Below are positions 32,198-43,936 of a stretch of 50,642 nt of DNA, one piece after another (position 1 is the stretch's first letter; each line of letters opens with the position of its first letter). Position numbers and translations under genes: made by a program. The notes beneath the pieces are model-generated. The model made no database searches, was not told the origin of the DNA, and saw nothing but the letters and a program-made list of their open reading frames with translations. This stretch comes from Podochytrium sp. JEL0797 (Eukaryota; Chytridiomycota; Chytridiomycetes; Chytridiales; Chytriomycetaceae), in the NCBI GenBank assembly GCA_027596195.1, contig JADGJG010000077.1:1-50642 (forward strand), written 5' to 3'.

Positions 32198-32909
32198 TCA
32201 CGCAGCCGGAGTCTCCGCAGTCATCAACGCGTGGGCTTCCTTCACAAAGTCCAACGCAGCGATCCCAGCGTGGTACGCCTGCACCTTCGGGTATACACTC
32301 AAATCGACCTTCAAGTATCCACTCCACCCGAGAACAATGTAGAGGTACGAGTCAGCGACCGTGAAATCGTTTCCGACCCAGAACTTGCGCCCGTCGGCCA
32401 ACTCCACGTCGTTGAGGTACTTGAGCTTCGTGGCGAGCTTGTCCAACGCCCATTGACGCACCTCGGGAGCGAGAGCCGGGTTGAAGAGCGGGCCGTAGCT
32501 TCCGTGGACCTCGGAAGAAATGTATGAAAGCTTGGACTGGAGGAGGTATCTGGAATGCAGAAGAAAGATCAGATCACGAACGAACAATAATGAGTCAATT
32601 ATAATATATTCACCTGGCATTCGTTCCGTTCGCGGCACCAACCTTGGTGACGGCATGGTCAGCAATCCACTGCAAGGTGGCCGCGTTCTCGTTCAAGACA
32701 GTTCCGTCCTCGAGCACAATGGTGGGCACGTTTCCCTTCGGGTTGATCTTGAAGAAGTCACTGCCCTTGTTGGGACCCGTGGCGACCGTCTTGTTGTAAA
32801 TGTTGGCCTGGTAAGCGTTGAGCGACTTGTTGAGAATGCCGGCGCGGTGGGCGGCAATGAAGTTGGAGGCACCGCAGGAGGTGGCAGTGTAGTAGAGAGT
32901 GGCGGGCAT
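32198..32909 (-). CDS. Glutathione S-transferase (GstA/beta-like), copy 2
   Basis: Exons 32909-32614 and 32549-32198 give 215 aa. Same fold and motifs as copy 1: YYTATSCGASNFIAAHRAGI, NPKGNVPTIVLEDGTVLNEN and DFTVADSYLYIVLGWSGY. One residue shorter near aa 90 (TKVGAANGTNAR versus THKVAPANGTNER). Both copies are intact. The neighbouring intact cyclin shows that the duplication unit included both genes. Confidence 0.92.
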
Positions 32910-33330
32910 GTTGGATTCGGAAGTTCTTTTTTGGGAGTTTGGTTTGGGGCGCGTCGAGTTTTTATGCGCAATTCAAATCGTATTCGAAATCAATTTGGAA
33001 TCAGGGTTTCGCCCCCATTTTCCCTCTTGAAATCTTGAAACAGGGGGGTTAAAAAGTGGTCCGTAATAATGTAGAGGAACCTGAATGAAGTGCCTCTCAC
33101 AAAAAAACGTATGCGAGAAAGTGTTATATACCTGCGCTTGTAACGCGTTAATAAGTGATATCCCGTTCACTTTATTCGTAGCAATCGATTAATAGGTGAT
33201 GGGCCCGGCCTCCTTCCGTTGAACACACGATGACCGGAAGGACCCCAGCAGGACAAAAAAGCGCCAAGACCGGCTCACGAAACGCGTACATACATGTTTT
33301 TATTTAAATAATAATGATTCAATTCCCACT
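32910..33330. other. GST copy 2 upstream region
   Basis: Contains the TATTCGAAATC element also seen upstream of GST copy 1, and a short hairpin CCTTCCG/CGGAAGG (33212-33241). No gene is seen. Confidence 0.5.
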
Positions 33331-33804
33331 TCACCGCGTTTGCCGCATCAGACCCGGAAGCCCGACATTCTGCTCCGACAAGATCGGAACAGGTCTCTCG
33401 CTGAACAGATACTTGTGTTTCAGAATACACACGACCTCGCAATCGCGCGATCCTTCACCCATCCCCACAATCTCCTGCCGCACGACTGCGAATGGCAATT
33501 TGAGAGAAACCCGCTCGCCCTTGAGCCTGTGCCGTCCCACGACCAGAAACGGAACCATCTGCCATTGCATCGCTAAGCACTCTGCTCATGGCTCTATACG
33601 AGTGATTCGACTCACCTCCTTGTCAAAGGTCACACGCCCCATCAGCATCCCCGAGACATCGACTCCGTCCTCGCTCTCGACTGCGCCCTGCACCTCAATG
33701 AGCGCCCATTCCTCGTGGATCGAGTTGCCACATTTCTTTTGGTCGCCGGCAAGGAGGCCGGTGCTCTGTGGGAAGCTGGCATGCGTGGGGATGGATATCT
33801 GCAT
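33331..33804 (-). CDS. CTF8: CTF8-like replication factor C subunit
   Basis: Exons 33804-33616 and 33558-33331 give 138 aa, close to the usual size. The Ctf8 signature is visible: EEWALIEVQGAV at the N-terminal half, and PFLVVGRHRLKGERVSLKLP with FAVVRQE after the intron. Ctf8 joins Ctf18 and Dcc1 in the alternative clamp loader that places PCNA on chromatin and supports sister-chromatid cohesion. Single small gene, independent of its neighbours. Confidence 0.85.
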
Positions 33805-33965
33805 AGTTGCGTCGTCTTGTTTTGTTTTTGATGTTTTCGGACAAAGAAAATGCAAAGTATTGTCTCATCGCTGGGTCGACTAGAAATTCACTATTTATTT
33901 GATTGTATGGATTTAAATTGAACCAACGCAAAAAGAATATGCACTTCCCCTCAACAAAGGTGCCA

Positions 33966-35947
33966 TCACTTCCACTCTGTCACACCCTCTTGTTCGTCCT
34001 CCCCATCCCCAATCACAAATCCACTCTCCTGTGCAACACCCGAAGGCCCCGCACTCTGCATCGTCATCTCCGTCGCCACAACCTCATCATTCAAATGATC
34101 AAGACTCGAACTCCGACTCTCCAACGCCCTTCTTTCCCTCCTCTCCTTCCGCATCCGATTAATCTCCTTCACTTCACCAGGAGCATCCACAATATCTCTG
34201 AGAATATCCGACATCCACAGGGAGTCCCACATGGCCGCAAGGACGCGCGTTTTGGGAATCTGTTGCAGAGAGTTGTTTTCGTTTTTGTTGTGCAGGGGTA
34301 CAAATTCCTTGTGGGAGAAGGCTTTGAGGTGGATAAAAGCTGCCACAACCATTTCGAAACTGACGAGGAAGGATTGGATGAGGTCGGCCGTGTTGTCTGA
34401 GTTCCAAACGACATTTCCTCTGTGAAAAAATAAGGATGAATAGCGAGTTGGACCAAACAGGGGGTGAAAATTACTGGATGATCCCGTTGGAATCCAAAAT
34501 CCCAATAATAATAGATTGCCAGAAGGAAAAGAAGACAACAAATTTCACGGCAATGAACTGGCAAGAAATCGTGTTAGATTTACCCTGAATTCGCGAATGC
34601 AGTTCGCTTCCTTTCACCTTCCACAACGGTGCATGTTCAGGAATCTCATGGTGAATCACGAGATAAAACAGAATCAACGCGTACTACAGAAAACCACTTC
34701 TCAACAACATCTCACGAATCATGATAAAAATCAACTTACCATCGCAACACTCACGCTCACCAAGTTGATATAACTAACCCAAAACTCACCATACCGTATA
34801 TCCATCGAATTGGGACACAAAATCCCATACCACTCCATCACATAGGCCGCAATCGTCATAACAGGCCGAATGACAACGTACTGCAACACGCAACATTTGA
34901 CATTGACCAAGAACGCGTGTCCACGTGGATTGAAGGTGAAACAGTTGAGTGGAAACGGGTATCGCATGCGACTCGGCGCGTGGATGGTTTGCATGAAGGC
35001 GTGTTGTTCAGTCATGTTGGCTCCGAGGTATTGTTGAAGCAAGGCTGTTGCAAACCGCATATTTCAGCGCGTGTCCAACTACACCAAATAAGCAAAAAAT
35101 TTCTCACCAAAGAAGGAGAAGATGACAAACGCCTCATAACAGTCACGCACGATATCAAAGTAAATGCTGTACCAAAAGAACCGGAAACTCAAACACGAAC
35201 AAATCGAGTAAATCGGAATCATGATGAGAATACGCACGATCCAACGCTGATGCTCCGGCTTATAATAGTACTGAAAGTGTCGAATCTGTGGTTCATTGGT
35301 CAATTCGCTTGTACCGACTTGAAAATCATAACAATGGGGGGAGATGCACGCACAATCAAATACACAGTCAACGCGCTCGCAACCACTCCAAACACAATCG
35401 TGCATATCCAAGCTGCCATCAAACTCTCGTAATCAAGCGTCCCTGGTTGAAAGGTTGCCCCGATTTTTTCAATGCAAGGGTTGTTTTCTCCGACAGCAGT
35501 GGGGAGCGCCGAGATCCATGCAGAATCGACAGTGGAAGTCGAAGCAGCTGACGAGCTCCATGAATTAGACTCGCTAGCAGTCAAGGTGCCGATAGTTGCT
35601 GTTGAGTTTGGTTGAGCGGCTGCAAACGCGAAGAGCGACGCCTTTGGAATCGGCACGGATGAGTTTGTTTGGTATGCGAGCAGAGACGTCACCGACGAGT
35701 TTGCTTGAGACGCGAGGAGAGAAGTCTCTGAAGAGTTAAATTGAGGTGAGATTGGAGTTGTCGCCGAAGTGTTTGCTTGAGAAGCGAACACGGTGGTCGA
35801 GTCGTTTGCTTGAGACGCGAGTGGCGACGATGCTGCGGTAATGTGAAAACCCTGTGCGCTACTTGTAGGGGGTGTAATTAATTGGGACGTCAGAATCACT
35901 GCAGATTCCTCCACGGTGGTGGTGGTGTTGTCTGCCGTCGCGTTCAT
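33966..35947 (-). CDS. TMEM184/OST-alpha family membrane protein
   Basis: Six exons: 35947-35354, 35285-35108, 35044-34740, 34683-34618, 34557-34475 and 34419-33966 (559 aa). The first ~150 residues are Ser/Thr/Asn-rich with repeated SQANSS-like units, probably a glycosylated external stretch. The family core follows: VFGVVASALTVYLI, then IRHFQYYYKPEHQRWIVRIL, YFDIVRDCYEAFVIFSFF, LLQQYLGAN, CVLQYVVIRP, KFIAVKFVVFFSFWQS and NVVWNSDNTADLIQSFLVSF. These blocks define the organic solute transporter alpha/TMEM184 (DUF300) family. The C-terminal ~100 residues are charged and cytoplasmic. Transported solute unknown. Confidence 0.9.
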
Positions 35948-36084
35948 TGTTTTTGTGCGTTGACGGGAAGAATGGGATTTACACTCAGGCAAACAAAGAA
36001 GGATGAGAAATTATCCGATTGAATACTTTTATGAGGTATGAGAACGAACATAGAGCACAGAAAAATCGCGTGAGAACACCCCCC

Positions 36085-37792
36085 TCACGCCAAAAACGCG
36101 GCGACAAGCCCACCCAACGCCACCACCGAGCCCACGACCTTCCATCCCCCCGAACTCTTTGTAGCTGTTCCACTCCCACTCCCATCCGTCTGAACCACAG
36201 CAGAAGCGCCATTAATCCTCGCCAACGAATTCAAAATCGCAATAGTCTCAAACTGATCTCTCGGATTCGTTCCGTTTTGCAGCGTAAACGAAGTACCAGG
36301 CGCCAAATTCCGAATACAATACCAATTGCTATCACACCCCTTAAAGTTCTGAACAGCCGACGCGCGCATAATAGCCGCAATCGAAGCCTGCACCGCAGCA
36401 TCATTCGAAAACTGGTACAAGTCCGCAAGACCCTTGTAAATCGACCAAAAATACCCACTGGGAGACTTGCAAGAGGCTGGATTCGCGACACAGGAGGGCT
36501 CGATGCTGATGATTTGGTTGGCGTCGACAAACTGCTTTTGGACGGCGGAAAACACGTTGTGGGCTTCGGTGAGGTAGGTGGCGTCTTTGGTGGCGTTGTA
36601 CATACGTGCAAGGGCGGCGATGAGGATTCCACTTTCGTAGGAGTACTATCAAAGGCGTGAGTTGTCGTCGCGAGAATCAGAACCACGTGGATAAGAACGA
36701 CTCACGACTTTCTGAGTCACGGAACAATCCGAAGTCGATACACCATCATAAACAATGTAATTCGCGTCCAAGACTCCGGTTTTGGTCATCCACGCGTAGA
36801 TTTGATCAAACTTGAGCTTGTAATCGGCGAGACCCGTCATCCCGTACAAGTGCGCTCCCAGTTCCATTTCTTGCACGTTCGTAATGGTGCTTTTGTAGTG
36901 CGGGTTGGTTGGAGAGCTTTTGTCTCTACTCCTGTTTTTCAACACAGGGTTGATTGATGAGCTCTCGAACTCCCAAACGCGAACGACTCAGAAAATAATA
37001 TACAAACCAGTAAATCCCACCCTGGCAAACACTGTCCCAATCATAAAATATTTCGTAAAACGTGTTGTTCGCGAGATCGAAATACTTGGGGTTAAATCCT
37101 GACTGGAGATTGTCCTTAGCGACGACAGCGTTGATTCCGAATGTCTCGGCCGCAGTGGCGACGCTCAAAGCCCACCAAGCTGTTTGTGAAAGCGAAATGG
37201 AATCAGTTTTCGCGACTCGATCCGCGTATTCAAAACCTCACCAATGTCATCGTTCCAACGACCGCTCATCTCAATCAATGGGTTCATACCATCTAGAAAG
37301 TCCATGTTTCCTGCGAGAGTTAACGGAGGCGTCAGATGATCGGTTTTCGGCTTTTCTGCAAGGCAATCAAAAGCCAAACACACCGGCAGCGGATTCCTGC
37401 ATGTTGCTGTCGACCCACGAGAGATAGGAAGTATCGCCAGAATACTGCATGTACTTGTAAAATAGGTCCCAGTAGATGCCTGCCAATCCGTTGTGGATCA
37501 GATTTGGTTTTTGATTCAAACGATATTACCTGACTCGTGCCATTGGACCAACCAATGCCCGTCACCATACTGCTCCATCCATGCTCCGCTGCTCTCCTTG
37601 TTTGCGTCGTAGAACATTTTGAGAGGCCAGACAGCCTTATGCGCGGCTTGGAGAACGGCACCTGGAGGCGGGCCACAGCATCAGAAGAGGGATAGGAGTG
37701 GGGTCCCAGGTCTTACTCTTGCTGGAAACATCGATGCTTTGCTGGGCAGAGGCGCCAAGCACGGCGAAAAGCGTCAAGGCGAAAATTCGCAT
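36085..37792 (-). CDS. GH76 DFG5/DCW1-like protein A (GPI-type C-terminus)
   Basis: Seven exons: 37792-37717, 37661-37530, 37479-37384, 37310-37242, 37179-37008, 36931-36706 and 36645-36085 (443 aa). Signal peptide MRIFALTLFAVLGASA. GH76 fold: EQYGDGHWLVQWHESG, GRWNDDI with the adjacent catalytic-type aspartates D122-D123, and MELGAHLYGMTGLADYKLKF. Fungal GH76 proteins Dfg5/Dcw1 act on alpha-1,6-mannan or the mannose core of GPI anchors and help link proteins to the wall. The end (GSGTATKSSGG plus a hydrophobic run) fits a GPI signal. Tandem to GH76 B, same strand. Confidence 0.92.
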
Positions 37793-38141
37793 TATTTTGA
37801 TCCACTGCACTTTGATTAAATGCGTGGAGATGGAAATATGGACGTGCCGAGTCGCCCTTTTAATTCTGATCTTTCTTTTCCCATCACGCGAATTGAACAT
37901 GGATAATTATGGCCACCTCGACCTCCCTTTACTAAGCGGGCGGTCGGGTGGTTCAGTTCTGTGTCGTTCATTTTGTTTGCTTGGCTGCGGACTGCCTCGT
38001 TATTTCGCTGGGCTTCGCGTTTTCTTGCCCTTTGCGTGACCTTGTCATGGGACTTGCGAAAACAGCCAAGACGCATCTCCATTGCTGCCAGGTACAAAAG
38101 AGGGAAGAGCAATGGGCCCTCTTTGGTTCCCAAAACCTCAT
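37793..38141. other. Intergenic between GH76 A and a decayed gene
   Basis: Upstream region of GH76 A. No supported gene. Confidence 0.5.
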
Positions 38142-38734
38142 CCATGGTCCAAGTCACCGCCTCCGCATTCATCCTCATGGCCTTCGCCGCCATCGGCTCC
38201 GTTCAAGCCCAGAACAAGCCATGGATGCAAAGACGCGCCGCGTTCGACGGAGCCTAAGGTGTCGACAGCGTCTGCATCCACATTGAAGGCGGCGGCTACT
38301 ACGAACCCTCCCAATTGTGATGATGAGGACCGCATCGAATGGCACATCAACTCGCACAACAACATCGAGAGCTCCAAGTGGCCCGGGTGGTGTCCACCCG
38401 AAGGGAGGCGACCCCAACTCGGGCAACGACCTCGTTTTGTTCAACCAGTGTGGAGACGAGCCACGTTTGCAGTACGACTGGGCGGGTGAGAACTTGAAGA
38501 ACAGAGCCAACGGTTACTGTTCACCCGAAGAACGGAAGCCCCAGACCCGACGACAACACGCCACTTTTGTTGTTCAATGATTGCAGCGACGATCAAAGAC
38601 ATAAGTGGTACTTTGGGTTGTCGGCGCTATTGTGCACTGGAATGAGCAGCGGCAACTGCGCGTGTCCCAAGGAATTGCGCCAGCACTGCGGGTGGTCCGG
38701 GATCACACAAAACGGAGTCGGCGACTGTATTTAA
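38142..38734 (+). pseudogene. Decayed secreted Cys-rich gene, possibly lectin-like
   Basis: Starts with a clear signal peptide (MVQVTASAFILMAFAAIGSV, then QAQ) but stops after 38 codons. Related coding pieces continue in other frames: GGDPNSGNDLVLFNQCGDEP (38440s), LQYDWAGENLKNRANGYC, then PLLLFNDCSDDQRHKWYFG and CPKELRQHCGWSGITQNG up to a TAA at 38732-38734. The repeated LVLFNQC/LLLFNDC plus W pattern is reminiscent of ricin-type beta-trefoil repeats; this is tentative. At least two frameshifts. It sits between the two tandem GH76 genes on the opposite strand. Confidence 0.6.
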
Positions 38735-38790
38735 TTCTTCGCTATTGATGCTCATCAATAAATATTACATCTGATTTATTTCCTCGCTAT

Positions 38791-40388
38791 TCACATCATA
38801 AAAGAAATCCATCCAGCAACAATCAAAACACCAGCAGTTCCCAAAGCCGGCAACACAAACGAACTAGAAGTCGTTGTTGCAGCTGTTGAGCTACCACCTC
38901 CAGAAGGCGCAACCGTTACCGAAGCACCATTAATCACAGCAAGCGAGTTGAGAATGGCCATTGTTTCAAACTGGTCTCTGGGATTCGTTCCGTTTTCTAG
39001 CGTAAACCCAGTTCCCTTGGGAAGATCCCGGATACAATACCAGTTGCTGTCACAGCCCTGAAAGTTGACTTTCGCGGACGATTGAACGACAGCCGCAATC
39101 TGAGCTTGAACACTCGAATCCGTGGTGGCCTTGTACAGATTCGCCAAACCCTTGTAAATTGCAAAGTGGTAGCCAGTTGGCGACTTGCATGTACTGTTGG
39201 CGCCGGAACAGGATGGTTCAATGTCAAGAACATTGGTCGAAGCCGTCACAAATTGGCGCTGGACAGCAGCAAATATGTGTTGGGCTTCCGTCAGATAGGT
39301 CTGGTTTTTGGTCTGCTGGTACATGATTGACAAAGCCGCCATCAACTCTCCCGTGTGATACGAGTACTAAAAAGACGGACGCATTTCAGAGCTTTGTAAA
39401 CAAATGCGACTATCCCGAAACTTACCACTTGCTTAGAAACAGCACAAGCCCCAATAGTAACTCCATCATAAACCGTATAATCACTCGAAATAATCCCCGT
39501 AGACTTGAGCCAATCATAAATCTGATCAAACTTGAGCTTATAATCCGCATTTCCCGTCATGGCAAACAACCTCGCACCGAGCTCCATTTCCTCGACATGA
39601 GTGATGGTGCTCTTGAGATCCGCATTGGAACCTGTCCTGATGCGAGACCAGAAGATTCCTCCGCCACATGTGGGGTCCCAGTTCATCCAGATTTCGTAGA
39701 ACGTTGTGTTGCTCAGCGAAAAGTAGGTTGGATTAAAACCGGCTTGGAGATTGGTTTTGGCGACAATGGCTTGCTGACCAAACGTTTCCGCCGCTGTCAT
39801 GGCTGCACAATCAAAAAATTAGTCATGCGAAAAAACCCAATCAAACACTCAACTCGAAAGCGCCCACCATCCAATATCATCATTCCAACGTCCAGCCTCT
39901 TGAAGAATGGGATTCATTCCATCCAAAAAGTCATCATTCCCTCCCGCCGACAGCTGCATATTGGCATCCACGAAGGGAAGGGTGCTATAGTCGCTGCTGT
40001 ATTGCATATACTTGTAGAACAGATCCCAATAGATCCCACTCTCGTGCCACTGAATAAGCCAATGCCCGTCACTGTATTGCTCGATCCAGGCGCCTGATGA
40101 GTCAAAAATGGATGCGTCAATATTTCAATGAATAAAGTTCAAGACTTTGAAGTGGTTTTCACCATTATTGGCGTTGTTTGTGGCATAGAATTGCTGAAGC
40201 GGTCCGAGCGCTGCTTTTGCGGCAGTCATCACCGCGGCTGAGTGATGCGGGAGAGATATAGGCTTGGAATTAGCGAGAGTGGATACCAAGCAGTGGCGCG
40301 ACGAATGCTTACATTTTGATGTAACATCAATGTTCTGTTGAGCCAGCGTAGAAGCAGCAAGAATGGATAGCAAGCAGGTGGCCTTCAT
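38791..40388 (-). CDS. GH76 DFG5/DCW1-like protein B (GPI-type C-terminus)
   Basis: Five exons: 40388-40313, 40237-40163, 40093-39854, 39802-39426 and 39366-38791 (447 aa). Signal peptide MKATCLLSILAASTLA. Core motifs align with protein A: EQYSDGHWLIQWHESGIYWD, AGRWNDDIGWWALS (D122-D123), MELGARLFAMTGNADYKLKF, NFQGCDSNWYCIRDLPKGTG. The C-terminus (SSTAATTTSSS plus a hydrophobic run) fits GPI attachment. It has fewer introns than A: exon 3 here spans three exons of A. The gene continues the same-strand GH76 tandem. Confidence 0.92.
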
Positions 40389-40535
40389 ATTTGGCGAGTG
40401 TTTTTTCAAACAGTGTATTTTTGGAATCACGCTTTCGGACCCTTCTGCAATGAACAAACAAATTTACCCCCCCACGAACCTTTCTCCTCTTTCCCTTTTC
40501 ATTCAAAATCTGAGAAAGTACGAACACACATATAT

Positions 40536-43500
40536 TTATGACGCACCCCCCTTCCCAAACCCAAGCAAACTCCCCAACCGCTTCCCACTCATAAAATCCT
40601 CCTTGATCGCAATCGCAGCCGCATCCGCCAAACTAAGTCCACAAAAATGGGGCACAAACGATTTACACTTGTCATGCGCGCACTTGCTACAATCTGCGCA
40701 TTGGACCAGCTTTTCCCCCACCATCACTTTGGTCCCGCAATGGATGCACCAAGAATGCATGAGATTTAGGCTTCGCTTTTCGAATTTGTGGGGTCGATTG
40801 TAATCGAGGAGTTGGCCTGTGTTGAGGTCGGTGCCGATGGGTGCCTGGTGTTGGTGGAAATCAGATACGGAGCGTTTTGCTTCCACCGTTTCTTACATTT
40901 TCAATGTCATCTTGGTTGATACACTTCGTCAAAACTCCTTTAAAGCACCTCGTATGACACACAAAAGAACACCCTAAACCCAAAATTCAGTTATCAGCAC
41001 CAACACCGCGAAAAAAAAACTCACGTTGACAAAAGCATCGAACACCACCAATCATGCTCTCTTCACACACAGAACACCTTGCGCCAATCACATCCGTCGC
41101 AATTGAATTGACAGCTTTCAACACGTGAAACTGGTGTCCGTTGCGAGTGTACACTTTTCGAATGTCCTCGGAGAGGTAAATATCTTCATCTTGTAGATCC
41201 GGTTGGATTTCATCCGTGAGTTGCGTTTGCTTGACCCGCTTCTGTTCAACTGTCGTATCAAAAAAATCATCAGCAAAGAAAGAAAAACAACAAAGTCAAC
41301 TTACTCAAATTCGCTTTCATCACAACAAACCCTACCGGCTCCAAAGCAACCACAACCTCCTCCACATCTACAGGAAAACTCGAAAAGTACTTATCCAGCA
41401 ACTCTTCCCTCAGATCCCCAACCGTGAACCAACACATGCCCACAATTTGATGATTCCCAACCAAACTCGTTCGATAGACTTGAATTTCGATCCGGTTGCT
41501 CAATCGCTCGATGGGGAGTTCGAACGTTTCATCTCGAAAGTTGGAGGAGAGTTTCGAAGTGGTTGCGCGTGGAAAGTCGTTGATGGTGATGACAGCAAAC
41601 AAGTCGAGTTTTTGTCGCGTTGGTGAGGTTGAGGTTGTTGGAGTAGACGCAGTCAATGATATCCGCTCGATTTTGATTCGAAGTTGAGCATTTATCTTTT
41701 GATTGTTGACTGCGCGTTGCGATTTCGTGAGCCCAAATAAAAGGCGCGTAAAACAGGGAAACTTACCCGGAAGCTCCGGCAACCCCCCCTCATCCACAAC
41801 CCAATTAATCACGCGCTTATACCTCCTCTCCGAGTCAACCAACAACGCAATCTTATCCTGCGACCTCTCAATCTCCTCCCTCAAATTCCGTTCATCCTTC
41901 GAAGCAAGGATTTGATCCCGATGCAACACGATGGATTTGAGTATATTCTGACAAGACTCGTTGAATCGGGTTTCGTTGCGGATGCGGTACCAGATGGAAA
42001 TGAGACGATGGCGAGCGATTTCTGGGGTCAGCGTGTTGGTCTCTTTCATAAAATCTTTGATTTTTTGAATCGATTCAGTTTGCGGGTTGCTCTAAAGTCA
42101 CAAATTCACTCACCAAACTCAGTTTTCCATGTCGTCGCATCAGCAACTTGCTATAAAAAAATCAAACCCGCGATCAGAATGCATTTCGACCCAAAAACTG
42201 CTCACCTTATCCACCCGCGTCACCGTGCTCACCGCTGTCTTCCACAGCGGCTCGATATACTTATAAAATATGAAGTTCGCCCCGTTATTGGTATACAACC
42301 AATAACAAAACACGGACCGCGTTGTGAAATAGAAGGGATAGACTTGAAGAATCGAATAAGACAACTCATCCACAACGGAAACGGCCGCATAGATTGGCCC
42401 TGCAAAAAATTACCTTCAGCTAAATAAATTCACACCACTCGATACTCACAGTAACACTTCCACAAATCCCGTTCATAAGCCGTATTCACAAACGACGACC
42501 GATCATAACTCATAACACGATTCGGAGATCCCACCGACTCAGTGGGAGACATCAACATCAACACCGTCTTATAAACCGGATACACGAATCCAACGTAATT
42601 CGACACGAGCCGCGCGTTCCGTCGATACAGCCGCTGCCCAGAAATCAACACAACCACCCCCAGAACAAGCATCAACGGACTAATCCCCCACTGTTCACAG
42701 AAACTCACAATCCACGGCCACTCCTCCACCTTTTCCTCTACAAGATGAACGCGATACACGACCGCGCGTCGTAACCTCGGTAACTTCCGTTTCAGATACT
42801 CTGGTAAATACCCTGAACTCGATTCAAGCTTCCGAAATAGTTGTTGCACTTGGCCAGTCACTGAATCATGCCTGTATTCCGCCGTTTCAAAATTATCCGA
42901 ATCGGACTCGGACTCGGGTTCTTGAAAGTAGCGCGATGAATTGGCCGAATCGGGACTCCTCCTTGAAAAAAACCCCGCAATAGTCGCCCGACTCCCTTGC
43001 ACAGGAGTCGACATACTCCTCGAAACCCTCGTCTCTTTCCCCTTCGCCTGAAGCTTACTCGGACTCGTCGCGTCCTCGTCCCCTTTCTTCGGCCTCCTCA
43101 ACGAGAACGTACTCCCCCCAACCTTCCCTTCCCCCTTCGCCTTCCCAAAATTCAGCGAAATACTCGACGCGCTCATTTTCCGCGTGGGAGAGGTGGGAGA
43201 ATTCACCGCTTTCCCCGCCTCCCCATCCTCACTTGGGACACGTTTCGCAAACAAAGTCGAAATCGAAAGCCGTCGGGCCGGTTTCTCTTGTCCACCCAAA
43301 TCGGTGTGTGAAACCGGTTTTGAAGCTATAGGTGCGTCCGTCTCAGATACCTGCCGCCCCCGCATGGACCGGGCACTATTCTGCCGCCTCACCCTCGCAG
43401 GTGTCGACACGGCCGGTTCTTCATCCATCTCATTGATTTGAGTTCCCGATTCTTGAATAATCGCGAGAGATTCGTCCATCGTCTTCGGTTTGAGTGGCAC

Positions 43501-43713
43501 AGGTTGCTTCGCTTTAGGATCGCGTTGGGGCTGCGGCTGTGGGGTTGGAGACACTGGCGATTTCGATTCACCATTTATAGGCGACTTTACCGCCGAAAAT
43601 GTGCGCGATCTTGACGAAACGGGTGACGCAAAGTTCGACGACATGCGGGACTCCGGGGTCTGTAATTCTCGGTCAGACGACGGTTGTTCGGAAACGCTTC
43701 TGCTCTTGAACAT
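40536..43713 (-). CDS. REEP/HVA22-like membrane domain fused to HR1-like, C2 and two C1 domains
   Basis: Exons: 43713-42450, 42399-42206, 42150-42114, 42054-41767, 41709-41305, 41249-41025, 40973-40897 and 40844-40536, in phase throughout (932 aa). aa 1-330: Ser-rich and disordered. aa ~335-480: hydrophobic segments with YVGFVYPVYKTVLML, then VVDELSYSILQVYPFYFTTR and FYKYIEPLWKTAV, like TB2/DP1/HVA22 (REEP, Yop1). aa ~500-590: helical HR1/REM-like. aa ~600-725: C2-like. C1 domains at aa ~768-822 and ~849-898 keep all zinc ligands. Domain order after the membrane part matches fungal PKC1, but no kinase follows. If the third intron were retained, a TGA at 42106-42108 would end a REEP-only form. 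An ATG at 43854 is an alternative start. Confidence 0.75.
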
Positions 43714-43936
43714 TGAGTGTATGGGTTTATAGATATCGGCGCAATGTGGGCTTGGTGGGGCAGAGTCCGATTGATTGCGAGGCGAACAAAAAAAAATTGA
43801 AACAATGGAAAGCTTCTTTTGCTTCCATCGCCCAAAAGATTCCTGTTGGGCCATAATACATCACTCCTGGGGCCATAATTTTAATCAGCTTTTATTGAAC
43901 ATTGAAATGCGAAAAGTTAAACAGAAAAAACCAAAA

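Noticed and set aside
33212..33241. Hairpin CCTTCCG/CGGAAGG upstream of GST copy 2
   Set aside because: Only a 7-bp stem with a 16-base loop and no repeat elsewhere; likely chance.
35286..35353. A 29-base intron in the TMEM184-like gene with donor GTACAAGCG
   Set aside because: A 68-base intron with donor GTGCGTGC and the same acceptor gives the family-typical TVYLI|IRHFQYYYKPEHQRW junction and a normal length.
41270..42049. Separate HR1/C2 gene starting at ATG 42049
   Set aside because: Only about 56 bases would separate it from the REEP-like frame, and a GT-AG intron joins the two in phase; kept as one gene, with the alternative stated as a test.
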